DNA from: an uncultured Steroidobacter sp.
GTDB lineage: Bacteria; Pseudomonadota; Gammaproteobacteria; Steroidobacterales; Steroidobacteraceae
Assembly: GCA_937864115.1 (NCBI GenBank)
Contig: CALMII010000018.1
Span: forward strand, 228,995 to 292,994
Direction: 5' to 3'
DNA length: 64,000 nucleotides
In this document: positions 1-9,848 of the stretch, piece by piece
How the letters are laid out: each line of letters starts with the position of its first letter
Position numbering within the stretch: the stretch's first letter is position 1
Made by a program: the position numbers and the translations under genes
The notes under the pieces: generated by a model
Database searches by the model: none
Told to the model about the DNA's origin: nothing
The model's input: the letters and a program-made list of their open reading frames with translations, nothing else

Positions 1-42
1 CCCGGTCGTCGCTGGCAGTTCACGGCGAAGGCGGAGTTCTAG
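1..42 (+). CDS. C-terminal end of a TonB-dependent receptor (partial)
   Basis: The first 13 codons read PGRRWQFTAKAEF and then a TAG stop. This matches the end of the complete receptor downstream, which closes with PGRRWEASLKVDF. The final phenylalanine is typical of outer-membrane beta-barrels inserted by the BAM machinery. The rest of the gene lies outside the window. It indicates that two TonB receptors sit in tandem upstream of the amidase array. Confidence 0.7.
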   Translation, partial: PGRRWQFTAKAEF

Positions 43-62
43 GGAACGCCTCGTTCGTGCGG

Positions 63-90
63 GTAGGGTGACAAAACCTCTCCTCGTCTG
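63..90 (+). repeat. Dispersed 28-bp repeat, copy 1
   Basis: This 28-bp stretch begins GTAGGGTGA and ends CGTCTG. It matches 28653-28680 at 24 of 28 positions. Both copies lie between genes. The A-rich core followed by a TCC-CGTCTG block resembles sequences found around REP-associated transposases in gammaproteobacteria; that link is inference, since no transposase is present here. Confidence 0.5.
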
Positions 91-136
91 TTTCTGCAGG
101 CACTGCCTGCTGGCAGAGACAAGATGGGGAGTTCAC

Positions 137-3052
137 ATGCAGACATCAGTTCGTCGGCGTTCCACTTTTCTGGCGCACGCCGTTTCCGCCGTGCTGTGGG
201 GCGCCGTCGCAGCGACGTTGCCTGCGACTCTGCACGCGCAGCAATCCGCGGAAGAAGCAGCGGAGAAAGTCGCCGAAGGCGAGCCCATCACCGGGAAGGA
301 AGCAGAGGCACTGGGCGACGACGTCACTGCACTCAGCGACATCTCGGTGACGGAAGATCCGATGCGGGCGTTCGGCAACGAGCCTTCCGCCTCGTCGTTC
401 GGCTTCACCAAGCCGTTGCTGGAAACGCCGCGTTCGGTGTCGTTCGTCAGCGAAGAACAGATCCGTCTGTTCGGCATCTCCACGGTCGAAGATCTCACGC
501 GCGTCGTGCCCGGCACCTACACCACGACGCGTTATGGCTTGCAGGGCGGCGTCAACGTGCGCGGCGTCTCGGCGGACATGTACTACCGCGGCATGAAGCG
601 CCTGCAGATGCAGGGTCACGTGCGCACGGTGCTGTCCGCGATGGACAACATCGAGATCGTCAAGGGGCCGCCGTCGCCGCTGTTCGGCATGGGCCGCATC
701 GGCGGTTATGCGAACCTCGATCCGAAGTCGAGCCGTGCGCGCACCGGTAAATATCTGATGCAACCGTCCGGCTCCTTCCAGGCGACCACCGGTTCGTACG
801 ACAAGAGCGAAGTGCAGATCGGTACCGGTTTTCCGTTTGCGCTCGGCGAAGACCGGCCGGGCGGCCTTTACGTGTTCGGCCTGGTCGAGGATTCGGACAC
901 GTACGTGAAGCACGTCGAGGCAAAGCAGAAGTTCATCCAGATGACGACGAGCATCGACAACATGGTCGGGCCGTTCCGTCTGGAATTCGGCGGCCAGTTG
1001 CAAAACTCGGTGACGTCCGGTGCCTACATGAACCGCGTCACCCAGAAGCTGATCGACAACGGCGAGTACATCCGCGGCAATCCGCTGAAGAATCTCGATC
1101 TCGATGCCGATGGTCGCATCGGACTGCTGGAGCACGCGTTTGCCTCGCCGGTGCGCGGCAATTTCTCGTCGACGAATCTGCCGCTGCGTCAGAGCTGGGC
1201 TTTCCCGTTCGCCAACGGCGCCACGGGTGCCGCGACGGTGCCCGGTATTCCCGCCGCCATGCTGGCGTACCTGAATTCTCCCGAAGGCATGCAGGCCGCC
1301 AACTGTCGTGCCGCGGACGTGATGCGCGCCATGCCGGCCGGTGGCCCCACGCCGCAGAGCGGCGCATTGCCGATCGGCTTCGTGCTCAACCCCTGCACCG
1401 TGAGCGTCGCGCCCGTCGACTGGCGCGGCAACGGCGCGTACGAACGCGAACAGAACGGCGACCAGAAGCTCGGCTACATCGATCTCATCTACGACATCAA
1501 TCCGGACTTCACGGTCAAGAACCAGTTCTTCTACGACAACATCGATTCGTTCAAGGATTCGTGGCTGCCATACGGCGAGAACCAGTACATCAAGACGATC
1601 GAGAACAAGCTCACGGTCACGAAGAAGGTTCCGGCCGAATGGCTGCCGCAGTGGCTCGACGTCAATACCCTGGGTTCGGTGAACTATCGCCGCACCAGCG
1701 GCTGGATCCTTTCCGGCGGTGTGTCCGGCAACGACTACGACTATCGCCAGGACGTGCTGTTCGACGGCGGCACCGGCACCGGCGGGCACTATCCGAACAC
1801 CATGTTCTGGACGCAGTTCAGCAATAGCGGCTATGCGACCGGTTCGCCCGCCGAGCGCTACAACGATTCGGTATTCGACGAGAAGGGCGTGGCATTGATG
1901 CTGGACATCGACATGTGGCGCAACACGAACCTGGTGATGGGCATGCGCTACGACAAATCGCACGCGGAAGCGCGCGACATGCGTACCAGCAACCAGACGG
2001 TCGGCAACCTGATCGATCCTGCAACCGGACTGCTGCGTCCCGAGTCCCAGTACGGCACCGCCTGTCAGACGCCGGTCGAGGCTGCCGCGAATGCCGAGGG
2101 TCAGGCTGCAGCGCGCGCAGCAGGATGCATCGGCTTCCTGTACACGGCGCCGTTCCAGGTGGCCGAGGACACCGATTCCGGCAAGTCGTGGAGCATCAGT
2201 CTGTCGCAGCAGCTGCCCTGGGGCCTGCGACCGTACTTCACCGCGGCCAACTCGAGCCTGACGCTCGACGGTTCCAACAACATCATCACGGCGTCGACGA
2301 TCCAGAACGCGACGACGGGCGTCTACAACGGCTTCATCGGCGAAGCGTTCCTGCGCGAGGTCGGCATCAAGGGCAGCTGGTTCGGCGGCAAGTTGCAGGG
2401 CGGCATCGCGGGTTACCGGCAATCGCGCAATGACGTGACGCAGCCCGACGATCCCACCGCCGGCGCCGACGTCAGCGCTACCGAGGCCGAGGGCATCGAA
2501 CTCGAAATGAAGTGGATGCCGATCAAGGATCTGTTCCTCTCCGGCTACTGGTCGCGTCAGACCCAGGAATACGTGACGGCGCCGGCCAGTTCGGCCACGT
2601 TCGAGGTCGACGGCAGACAGGTCGGATTCCAGGACATCTACGATCCCGTCACCGGCGAACTGCTGTATCCCGCCGAGGCATTCCTCTACGGCGGTCGCTC
2701 GACGACGGCGCTGCCCGCGGGTTCGACCGGCTATCAGGAACGGGTCGGCAATCCGGAAACGCAGGCGTCGATCCAGGCGACGTACCGGTTGCGCAATGGC
2801 TTCGGCTTCCTGCTCTCGAGCAACTATTTCTCCGAGGTGTATGCGAACCGGCAGAAGACGATCCTGCTGCCGGAGGCGCTGGTCTACAACGCCGGCGTGA
2901 CGTGGGACAAGGGCAAGGTGCACGTCAAGCTCAACGGCTACAACTTCACCGACGAGCGCTACTTCCGTCCGGCTTCGGGCGATACCAACGGCCAGCTGGT
3001 TTCCGTCATGCCCGGTCGACGCTGGGAGGCATCGCTGAAAGTGGATTTCTGA
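137..3052 (+). CDS. TonB-dependent siderophore-type receptor
   Basis: A 971-residue outer-membrane receptor. Sec signal peptide at residues 1-36 (arginine-rich start, hydrophobic core, then LHAQQ). A plug domain follows, with a TPRSVSFVSEEQI stretch, VNVRGVSADMYYRGM and IEIVKGPPSPLFGMG, which are typical of FhuA/siderophore-type receptors. A long beta-barrel ends in VDF, with terminal phenylalanine. I chose ATG 137 because GGGGAG lies five bases upstream and the signal peptide starts there; the frame is open back to 68. It stands directly upstream of the amidase array on the same strand. It probably imports the array's substrate or its products, but the ligand cannot be read from the sequence. 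Confidence 0.9.
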   Translation: MQTSVRRRSTFLAHAVSAVLWGAVAATLPATLHAQQSAEEAAEKVAEGEPITGKEAEALGDDVTALSDISVTEDPMRAFGNEPSASSFGFTKPLLETPRSVSFVSEEQIRLFGISTVEDLTRVVPGTYTTTRYGLQGGVNVRGVSADMYYRGMKRLQMQGHVRTVLSAMDNIEIVKGPPSPLFGMGRIGGYANLDPKSSRARTGKYLMQPSGSFQATTGSYDKSEVQIGTGFPFALGEDRPGGLYVFGLVEDSDTYVKHVEAKQKFIQMTTSIDNMVGPFRLEFGGQLQNSVTSGAYMNRVTQKLIDNGEYIRGNPLKNLDLDADGRIGLLEHAFASPVRGNFSSTNLPLRQSWAFPFANGATGAATVPGIPAAMLAYLNSPEGMQAANCRAADVMRAMPAGGPTPQSGALPIGFVLNPCTVSVAPVDWRGNGAYEREQNGDQKLGYIDLIYDINPDFTVKNQFFYDNIDSFKDSWLPYGENQYIKTIENKLTVTKKVPAEWLPQWLDVNTLGSVNYRRTSGWILSGGVSGNDYDYRQDVLFDGGTGTGGHYPNTMFWTQFSNSGYATGSPAERYNDSVFDEKGVALMLDIDMWRNTNLVMGMRYDKSHAEARDMRTSNQTVGNLIDPATGLLRPESQYGTACQTPVEAAANAEGQAAARAAGCIGFLYTAPFQVAEDTDSGKSWSISLSQQLPWGLRPYFTAANSSLTLDGSNNIITASTIQNATTGVYNGFIGEAFLREVGIKGSWFGGKLQGGIAGYRQSRNDVTQPDDPTAGADVSATEAEGIELEMKWMPIKDLFLSGYWSRQTQEYVTAPASSATFEVDGRQVGFQDIYDPVTGELLYPAEAFLYGGRSTTALPAGSTGYQERVGNPETQASIQATYRLRNGFGFLLSSNYFSEVYANRQKTILLPEALVYNAGVTWDKGKVHVKLNGYNFTDERYFRPASGDTNGQLVSVMPGRRWEASLKVDF

Positions 3053-3118
3053 TCGATGCGGATCTCCTACGGCCCGCAACGACCGACAGCCATCTGCAAC
3101 ATCTCGAGGAAGCCAACC

Positions 3119-4768
3119 ATGCGCGCGAGTCGCCGCCTTCTTGCCTGTGTATGCGCCGTTCTCACCGGCGCTGCCCTGCAGGCTCATGCCGATGCCGTGC
3201 TGTTCGATCTTTCGAAGGCGACGGTCGCCGATGTCCAGGCGGCGATGGACAAGGGCGCACTCACTTCGGAAAAGCTCACGCGTCTCTACCTGGAACGCAT
3301 CGCCGCGTACGACAAGAAAGGTCCGGCCATCAATTCGGTGATCGCGCTGAACCCCAAGGCGCTCGCGACCGCGAAGGCGCTCGATGCCGAACGCAAGACG
3401 AAAGGCCCGCGCTCGCCACTGCACGGCGTGCCGATCGTGCTCAAGGACAACTTCGATACGTTCGATCTGCCCACCACGGCCGGCTCGCAGTTGCTGGCAG
3501 GTTCGATTCCGCCGGACGATGCCTTCGTCGTGAAGAAGCTGCGCGCTGCCGGCGCCGTGATTCTCGCCAAGGTGAACCTGAGCGAGTTCGCGGGCGGCGG
3601 CGGCAGCGTCAGCGGCGCCACCGATCCGGAAGTGCTCAAGGCCGGCGCGATTCCCAACGGCTTCAGCTCCATGGGCCTTCAGACCCGCAATCCGCACGAT
3701 CTCACGCGCGGTCCCGCGGGATCGAGCGGCGGCACCGGCGCGGCGATCGCCGCCGATTTCGCGCAGCTTGGTCTCGGCACCGACACGGGCGGTTCGGTGC
3801 GCGGGCCGTCCGCGGCCAATGGCATCGTGGGGCTCAAGCCGACGCATGGTCTGATGAGTCGCGACGGCATCGTGCCGCTGGCGCTGACCTTCGACACCGG
3901 TGGACCGATGGCGCGCAGCGTCTACGACGTCGCGGTCGCGCTCGGCGTCATGACCGGTGTCGATCCGGCCGATCCGGCGACGAAGAAGAGCGCCGGCAAG
4001 TTCGATACCGACTACACCCGCTACCTGAAAGACGACGCCCTCGAAGGCGCACGCATCGGCGTGGCGCGCGACTTCATGGGCAGGAATCCGGAAACGGACC
4101 GCATCATCGAAAGCGCCATCGCGACGCTGAAGCAGCAGGGTGCGGTCATCGTCGATCCGGTTGCCTATCCCGACTACTTGCTGCAGGGAAAGCAGGGACT
4201 GTCGACGCTGATCATGGCCTCGGAGTTCAAGGCGCAGATCGCCGACTACCTCAAGACCACGGCGCCCGAATATCCGAAGACGCTCGATGATCTGATCGCC
4301 CGCGCCAACGATCCGAAGACGGGTTATCGCAGCGCCGGCAAAGCCTATGGACTCAAGTACACGGCATCGATCGCACTCGATCTGACCGATCCGGTGTATC
4401 TCGCGGCGCGGGATCAGGGCCTGGCCCTGACGACGTCCACGATCGATGCGCTGTTCGCCAAGTACAAGCTCGACGCCATCGTCTATCCGACTTCGCCGCA
4501 ACCGGCCGCGCTGATCTCGCCGCCGGATGGCGCACCGCGCGCGCCGACCGGATCGGCCACCAATATTGCCAATCAAACCGGTTACCCCGATCTGATCGTG
4601 CCCGCCGGCATGACCGTCGAGGGTCTGCCGGTGACGATCTCCTTCTTCGGCCCCGCCTTCAGCGAAGGCAAGCTGCTCGGCTACGGCTATGACTTCGAGC
4701 AGGCGACGCACGCGCGCGTGCTGCCGAAGACCACGCCGCCGCTCGCCGGCGACAAATTCACTTACTGA
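3119..4768 (+). CDS. Exported amidase-signature hydrolase A1
   Basis: A 549-residue amidase-signature (AS) family enzyme, which hydrolyses carboxylic amide bonds with a Lys-cisSer-Ser triad. A Sec signal peptide covers about residues 1-26 (ends QAHADA), so it should act in the periplasm. The triad is visible as K109 (GVPIVLKDNFDT), S202 (AGSSGGTGAA) and S226 (TDTGGSVRGP). The start at ATG 3119 has GAGGA eight bases upstream; an in-frame start at 3056 would bury the signal peptide. It is closely similar to A2 downstream but carries an insert at about residues 159-178 (GGGGSVSGATDPEVLKAG). It begins the amidase array, 26 bases before A2. The substrate is unknown. Confidence 0.9.
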   Translation: MRASRRLLACVCAVLTGAALQAHADAVLFDLSKATVADVQAAMDKGALTSEKLTRLYLERIAAYDKKGPAINSVIALNPKALATAKALDAERKTKGPRSPLHGVPIVLKDNFDTFDLPTTAGSQLLAGSIPPDDAFVVKKLRAAGAVILAKVNLSEFAGGGGSVSGATDPEVLKAGAIPNGFSSMGLQTRNPHDLTRGPAGSSGGTGAAIAADFAQLGLGTDTGGSVRGPSAANGIVGLKPTHGLMSRDGIVPLALTFDTGGPMARSVYDVAVALGVMTGVDPADPATKKSAGKFDTDYTRYLKDDALEGARIGVARDFMGRNPETDRIIESAIATLKQQGAVIVDPVAYPDYLLQGKQGLSTLIMASEFKAQIADYLKTTAPEYPKTLDDLIARANDPKTGYRSAGKAYGLKYTASIALDLTDPVYLAARDQGLALTTSTIDALFAKYKLDAIVYPTSPQPAALISPPDGAPRAPTGSATNIANQTGYPDLIVPAGMTVEGLPVTISFFGPAFSEGKLLGYGYDFEQATHARVLPKTTPPLAGDKFTY

Positions 4769-4794
4769 CGCGACTCTCGAATGGGGAACAGGAC

Positions 4795-6432
4795 ATGCAC
4801 TACAAAAAACTCGGCGGTCTGCGCGCGGTCATGCTGGCCGTGGCGCTGGCCGTGGGCCACGTTGCCGCGCAGGCGGCGACGCTGGATCTCGACGACGCCA
4901 CCATCGCCGACATCAATGGCGCGTTCGCCGACGGCACGCTGACCTCGGAGAAGCTGGTCAAGCTGTACCTGAAACGCATCGAAACCTACGACCAGAAAGG
5001 TCCGGCGATCAACACGGTCATCACGCTCAACACGCATGCCATCGAGCAGGCGCGCGCGCTCGACAAGGAGCGGCGCACGAAGGGGCCGCGCTCGCCGATC
5101 CACGGCATCCCGATCGTGCTCAAGGACAATTTCGACACCTACGACATGCCGACCACCGCCGGTTCGTTGCTGCTGAAAGGCTCGATTCCGCCGGACGATG
5201 CCTTCGTGGTGAAGAAGCTGCGCGATGCCGGCGCGATCATTCTCGCCAAGGTGAATCTCAGCGAGTTCGCTTCCGGTTCGGGCGGCCCGAACGGCTTCAG
5301 TTCGATGGGCGGTCAGACGCTGAATCCGCACGATCTGACCAAGGGACCGTCGGGTTCCAGCGGCGGCACGGGCGCGGCCATCGCCGCCAACTTCGCGCAG
5401 TTCGGTCTCGGCACGGACACCGGCGGTTCGGTGCGCGGCCCGTCTTCGGCCAATGGCATTGCCGGCCTCAAGCCGACCTACGGATTGATGAGCCGCGACG
5501 GCATCGTGCCGCTGGCATTGAGCTACGACACCGGCGGGCCGATGGCGCGCAGCGTCTATGACGTGGCCGTGGCGCTGGGCGTCATGACGGGCGTCGATCC
5601 CGCCGACCCGGCGACGCAGGCGAGCGTAGGCAAGTTCGACACCGACTACACCAAGTACCTGAAACGCGGCTCGCTGAAGGGCGCGCGCATCGGCGTCGCC
5701 CGCGACTTCTTCAAGCAGAGCGTCGAGACGGACTACGTCATGGAGTCCGCCATCGCGACATTGAAATCGCTCGGCGCCACTGTCGTCGATCCGGTCAACT
5801 ATCCCGACTACCTGCTCAACGGCCGCAATGCGATCACGCAGGCCATCAGCGGCCGCGAGTTCAAGGTGCAGGTGAGCCAGTACCTCGCGACGCTCGGTCC
5901 GCAGTATCCGCACTCGCTGGCCGAACTGATCACGCGCGCTGAAGCGCCGGGTTCCGGCTACACGAATCCGTGGCGTCTGAATGCCATGAAGGAGGCGCAG
6001 GCGTCCGTCGGCGGCCTCGACGAACCGGAATACCTCGTCGCCAGAAATGAAGGCCTCGCGCTGCTGCGCGCAGCGGTGACGGCCACGTTCGAGAAGCATC
6101 AGCTCGATGCGCTGATCTATCCGACGTCGCCGAAACCCGCGCAGCCGATCGAACCGGCAGCACCGGGCGCGGCGGCAGGCGGCGCGGGCTCGGCGACCAA
6201 CATCGCCAATCGCACGGGCTTTCCGGATCTGATCGTGCCCGCGGGCATGACCAAGGATGGCCTGCCCGTGACGATCTCCTTCTTCGGTCCCGCCTTCAGC
6301 GAGCCGAAGCTGCTGGCGTACGGCTACGACTTCGAACAGGCGACGCACGCCCGCGTGCTGCCGAAATACACACCGGCACTGGCGCAGGACCGCATCACCA
6401 CCGGTCAGTCCTTCGCCGCCGCGGCTCCCTGA
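4795..6432 (+). CDS. Exported amidase-signature hydrolase A2
   Basis: A 545-residue AS-family amidase and close paralogue of A1, almost certainly a tandem duplication. Signal peptide at residues 1-28 (MLAVALAVGHVAAQA core). Triad K110, S188, S212, with the same 24-residue spacing between the serines as in A1. Residues shared with A1 include PPDDAFVVKKLRDAGAIILA, GSATNIANRTGFPDLIVPAG and GFDFEQATHAR-like C-terminal blocks. An ACAGGA stretch precedes the ATG. It lies 26 bases after A1 and 29 bases before A3, as expected in an operon. Periplasmic amide hydrolysis is expected; specificity is not known. Confidence 0.9.
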   Translation: MHYKKLGGLRAVMLAVALAVGHVAAQAATLDLDDATIADINGAFADGTLTSEKLVKLYLKRIETYDQKGPAINTVITLNTHAIEQARALDKERRTKGPRSPIHGIPIVLKDNFDTYDMPTTAGSLLLKGSIPPDDAFVVKKLRDAGAIILAKVNLSEFASGSGGPNGFSSMGGQTLNPHDLTKGPSGSSGGTGAAIAANFAQFGLGTDTGGSVRGPSSANGIAGLKPTYGLMSRDGIVPLALSYDTGGPMARSVYDVAVALGVMTGVDPADPATQASVGKFDTDYTKYLKRGSLKGARIGVARDFFKQSVETDYVMESAIATLKSLGATVVDPVNYPDYLLNGRNAITQAISGREFKVQVSQYLATLGPQYPHSLAELITRAEAPGSGYTNPWRLNAMKEAQASVGGLDEPEYLVARNEGLALLRAAVTATFEKHQLDALIYPTSPKPAQPIEPAAPGAAAGGAGSATNIANRTGFPDLIVPAGMTKDGLPVTISFFGPAFSEPKLLAYGYDFEQATHARVLPKYTPALAQDRITTGQSFAAAAP

Positions 6433-6461
6433 TCGCTCATCGGACAACAAAGGACCCGGCC

Positions 6462-8090
6462 ATGAACCTGCGACGATCCGCTTCCGGTTTGGCAGCCTGT
6501 GCCCTGGGCATGGCGTTGTCGGTGCTCGCGCCTGCATGGGCGCAGGCTGCCTCCTTCGATCTGTCCACGGCGACCATCGCCGACATCCAGGCGGCGATGG
6601 AAGAAGGCTCTCTGACCTCGGAGCGACTGGTGCAGATGTACCTGGCGCGCATCGAGGCCTATGACCAGAAGGGGCCGAAGCTCAATTCGATTCTCACGCT
6701 CAACAGGAATGCGCTGGCCGAGGCGCGCGTACTCGATCTGGAGCGCAAGGAAAAAGGCCCGCGTTCGTCGCTGCACGGCATCGTCGTCCTGGCCAAGGAT
6801 GTCTTCGACACCTACGACATGCCGACCACCGGCGGCTTCAAACCCATGGCGACATCGCAGCCCTCGCGCGATGCCTTCGTCATCGATCGGCTGCGCAAGT
6901 CGGGCGCGATCATTCTCGGCAAGCTGAATCAATCGGACTGGTACGGCGTGGCACCGAGCGGCGGCAGCACGCTCGGCGGCCAGCCGACGAGTCCCTACAA
7001 CCCGAAGAAGATGACCGGCGGTTCGAGTTCGGGCACCGGCGTATCGATGGCGGCATGGCTCGGCACTGTCGGCCTCGGCAGCGATACCAGCGGCTCCATC
7101 GTCATCCCGACGACGCTCAACAATCTGGTGGGTTTCTCCACCACGCACGGACTCGTCAGCCGCACCGGCATGATGTGGAGCTCACCGCGCCAGGAAAGCG
7201 GCGGCCCCATGTGTCGCAGCGTCTATGACTGTGCAGCGGTGCTGGATGTCATTGCCGGCTACGACCCCGCGGACCTTGCGACCGAGGCCGGCCTGGGCAA
7301 GATCCCGAGCCAGTCCTACACCAGCTTCGTCGCGCCCACTGGACTCAAGGGTGCACGCATCGGCGTGCTGCGCGAGATGGTGCGCGCAGGTCCGAAACAC
7401 ACCGAAGGCGTGGCGCTGTTCGAGAAGGCGATCGCCGACTTCAAGGCCGCCGGCGCACTCATCGTCGATCCGGTGCTCACCGGCATCAATCTGCCCGCCG
7501 CGCTGAGCGATGCAGGCGCCGCGACCTACGAACGCGCCGATGCGATCAACAAGTATCTGGCGGACCTGCCGCCGACCGCGCCGATCCGCACCGTCGAGGA
7601 GATGATCGCCAAGGGCGGCGCGCTGGTGAAACCGGCCATCGTCACTGCCGCGCAGATCGGTTCGCTCGATCATCATCCGCAACTGGTCGCGGCCTACAGG
7701 CAGCAGGACATGCTGCGCGCCGCGATGATCGAAGTGATGGACAAGTACCAGCTCGATGCGGTGATCCTGCCGTATCGCACGGTGCTCACCGACGATCGTC
7801 CCACCGCGCCGAATCCCGCGGGCGGCGGCGGTTCGAGCGGCGAGGCGGCGAATCCGCTCGCGTCCTACACCGGACTGCCCACCATCATCGTGCCGGGCGG
7901 CTTCTTCGCCTCCGACGGCATGCCCTTCGGCGTGCAGTTCCTCGGCAAGCCGTTCGCGGAGCCGCTGCTGATCAAGGTCGCGAGCGGCTACGAAGCGGCG
8001 ACTCATCATCGCAAGGCGCCCGCGCTGACGCCGCCGCTGGCGGGTGAGCGCTTCGACTATCCGCTCGCAGCGACAGGCGGACACGAATAG
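6462..8090 (+). CDS. Exported amidase-signature hydrolase A3
   Basis: A 542-residue AS-family amidase. Signal peptide at residues 1-30 (MALSVLAPAWAQAA). Triad K112 (LAKDVFDT), S188 (GGSSSGTGVS) and S212 (SDTSGSIVIP). The N-terminal 90 residues follow A1 and A2 closely, but the substrate-facing half differs (FSTTHGLVSRTGMMWSSP, GGGGSSGEAANPLASYTGLP), so its substrate range may differ. AAAGGA lies upstream of the ATG. Its stop is three bases before the start of the membrane protein at 8094, which suggests joint translation. Confidence 0.9.
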   Translation: MNLRRSASGLAACALGMALSVLAPAWAQAASFDLSTATIADIQAAMEEGSLTSERLVQMYLARIEAYDQKGPKLNSILTLNRNALAEARVLDLERKEKGPRSSLHGIVVLAKDVFDTYDMPTTGGFKPMATSQPSRDAFVIDRLRKSGAIILGKLNQSDWYGVAPSGGSTLGGQPTSPYNPKKMTGGSSSGTGVSMAAWLGTVGLGSDTSGSIVIPTTLNNLVGFSTTHGLVSRTGMMWSSPRQESGGPMCRSVYDCAAVLDVIAGYDPADLATEAGLGKIPSQSYTSFVAPTGLKGARIGVLREMVRAGPKHTEGVALFEKAIADFKAAGALIVDPVLTGINLPAALSDAGAATYERADAINKYLADLPPTAPIRTVEEMIAKGGALVKPAIVTAAQIGSLDHHPQLVAAYRQQDMLRAAMIEVMDKYQLDAVILPYRTVLTDDRPTAPNPAGGGGSSGEAANPLASYTGLPTIIVPGGFFASDGMPFGVQFLGKPFAEPLLIKVASGYEAATHHRKAPALTPPLAGERFDYPLAATGGHE

Positions 8091-8093
8091 ACG

Positions 8094-9824
8094 ATGCCGA
8101 CGCCCATGCAATCGCCGGCAGCGGATGGCAGTGCGGCCCTGCCATCGCTCACGCTCGGGACGCGGACGACACGGCAACGCCCGGCGCAGAACTGGATCCT
8201 GAATCCGCTGCAGGATTCGCTGTTCGTCATCGGCACGCCGCTGCTGGTGCTGACGGCCGCGCTGGTCCTGTTTCGCAGCCTCGGCGCCGCGGCGGCGACC
8301 TCGCTGATCATCGTGGCGCACATCATTTTCACGGTGGCGCATCACCTGCCGACGTTCATTCGCATCTATGGCGACACGGAACTGTTCCAGCGCTATCGCT
8401 GGCATTTTCTGATGGCGCCGGTGATACCGCTGACGTTCTCTGCGCTCGTGCTGGGCTATCTCAATCATCGCGACTACGCAGTCGAGAACTTCCTTTATCT
8501 CTACATCATGCTGGCGCTGTGGGATCCATGGCATTTCATGCGCCAGCATTATGGTTTCGTGCGCATCTACGATCGCCACAATGTCGCGCCGCGGGCGCTA
8601 GCAGCGCGCATGGATCTATGGCTGTGCGCGATCTGGTTCGGCTACATCATGCTGGCGAGCAGCGCGTGGCTGGCGGACCTGTTGTCGGACTTCGAATACA
8701 ACGTCGGCCTGCCATTCGTGCGCTACCTGCCGGTCGACGCTGTAGCGACCGTCATCCAGGTGGCAGGTGTCGCGGCCGTGCTCACGACGTTCGCTTACGC
8801 GGCTTATCTGTTGTGGTGTCGTATCAACGGCTACTACATCAGCGTCGCCAAGCTCGCCCTCCTGGCCACGACCTTCGGCGTGATGTACCTGGCCTATGTG
8901 CCGAACGCCTGGATGCAGGCGACGGTGCCCGGCTGGAGCTTCAAGGTCGGCTTCGCCATCGTCGGCCTGGTGCACATGACGCAGTACCTGGCGATCGTCT
9001 GGCGCTACAACCGCAATCTCGCGACACGTCCGGGAGCGGCCCGCGCGGGATGGTTCCAGCATCTGCATCGGCGCGGCGGCTGGCTGATCGGTGCGGGCTA
9101 CGTGATCGTCTGTCTCGCTTACGGCGAACTGGTAACCACCGAACGCGCCGGCCGCTGGATCATGTCCGTACTGCTGGCGATCGGTTTCACCTCGACGCTG
9201 CTGCACTACTACTTCGACGGCTTCATCTGGAAACTGCGCCAGCAACGCAATCGCGAGCACCTGTCGCTGGACGAGTCGCCGAGGATGACTGAAGCGCCCA
9301 CGACACGGCCGGAAGCGAGCGCACGATCGATGCTGCTGCGACAGACGGCGTACTTCGGCGTGCCGATGCTGATTCTCAGCGTCGGTGCTTTCTCGATCCT
9401 CGAATCTCCGACGGTCCGCTCCGTCGACCGCATGTATCAGGCCCAGGCGCTGAGCGACGCCGGCCGCCTCGATGAGGCGCTGCGCGAAGCGAGGCTCGCG
9501 CTGACGTCGATGAATGACGAAGCGGTCATCGCACACAAGCTCGCGCAGCTCGATCCGAGCGCCGCGCGCCAGGCGGAGCTTGCCTTCCTGATCTACAACC
9601 GATCGTTCTACGGCCATGTCGTGCTGCCGGCGGCGTCCGGTCGCGGGATCACGTCCGCCGATCGTGAGGCTCATCGCCGCGACGCCGGCGTCGCCGCCGC
9701 CTTGCTCGAGCACGCGCTCGCACAGCACACATCGCTCGCGCATCCCGGCCGCCTGCACTTCGACCGGCCAGACGCAGAACGCACCCTGGCGGCATGGCAG
9801 CGCACCGCCGCCCCGATTTCCTGA
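8094..9824 (+). CDS. Polytopic membrane protein with conserved-looking histidines, unknown function
   Basis: A 576-residue protein with no family I can name. There is a cytosolic-type N-terminus of about 40 residues, then roughly eight or nine hydrophobic segments up to about residue 420. These carry histidine clusters: AHIIFTVAHHLPTF, DPWHFMRQHYGF, LVHMTQYLAIVWRY and LHYYFDGFIWKLR. The pattern recalls membrane metal-centre proteins such as desaturase-like enzymes, but that is only a resemblance. The C-terminal 130 residues after a last hydrophobic segment look soluble and helical, possibly TPR-like (AQALSDAGRLDEALREARLA). It sits three bases after A3 and 24 before A4, in the middle of the amidase operon, so it is probably tied to the same pathway. 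Confidence 0.6.
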   Translation: MPTPMQSPAADGSAALPSLTLGTRTTRQRPAQNWILNPLQDSLFVIGTPLLVLTAALVLFRSLGAAAATSLIIVAHIIFTVAHHLPTFIRIYGDTELFQRYRWHFLMAPVIPLTFSALVLGYLNHRDYAVENFLYLYIMLALWDPWHFMRQHYGFVRIYDRHNVAPRALAARMDLWLCAIWFGYIMLASSAWLADLLSDFEYNVGLPFVRYLPVDAVATVIQVAGVAAVLTTFAYAAYLLWCRINGYYISVAKLALLATTFGVMYLAYVPNAWMQATVPGWSFKVGFAIVGLVHMTQYLAIVWRYNRNLATRPGAARAGWFQHLHRRGGWLIGAGYVIVCLAYGELVTTERAGRWIMSVLLAIGFTSTLLHYYFDGFIWKLRQQRNREHLSLDESPRMTEAPTTRPEASARSMLLRQTAYFGVPMLILSVGAFSILESPTVRSVDRMYQAQALSDAGRLDEALREARLALTSMNDEAVIAHKLAQLDPSAARQAELAFLIYNRSFYGHVVLPAASGRGITSADREAHRRDAGVAAALLEHALAQHTSLAHPGRLHFDRPDAERTLAAWQRTAAPIS

Positions 9825-9848
9825 ATTCTCTTCGCAACGGAGTCCGTC

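Noticed and set aside
146..4711. A 1,521-codon open frame antisense to the TonB receptor and A1
   Set aside because: It mirrors strongly biased GC-rich codons of the real genes, has arginine-rich low-complexity composition, no domain, and no ribosome site.
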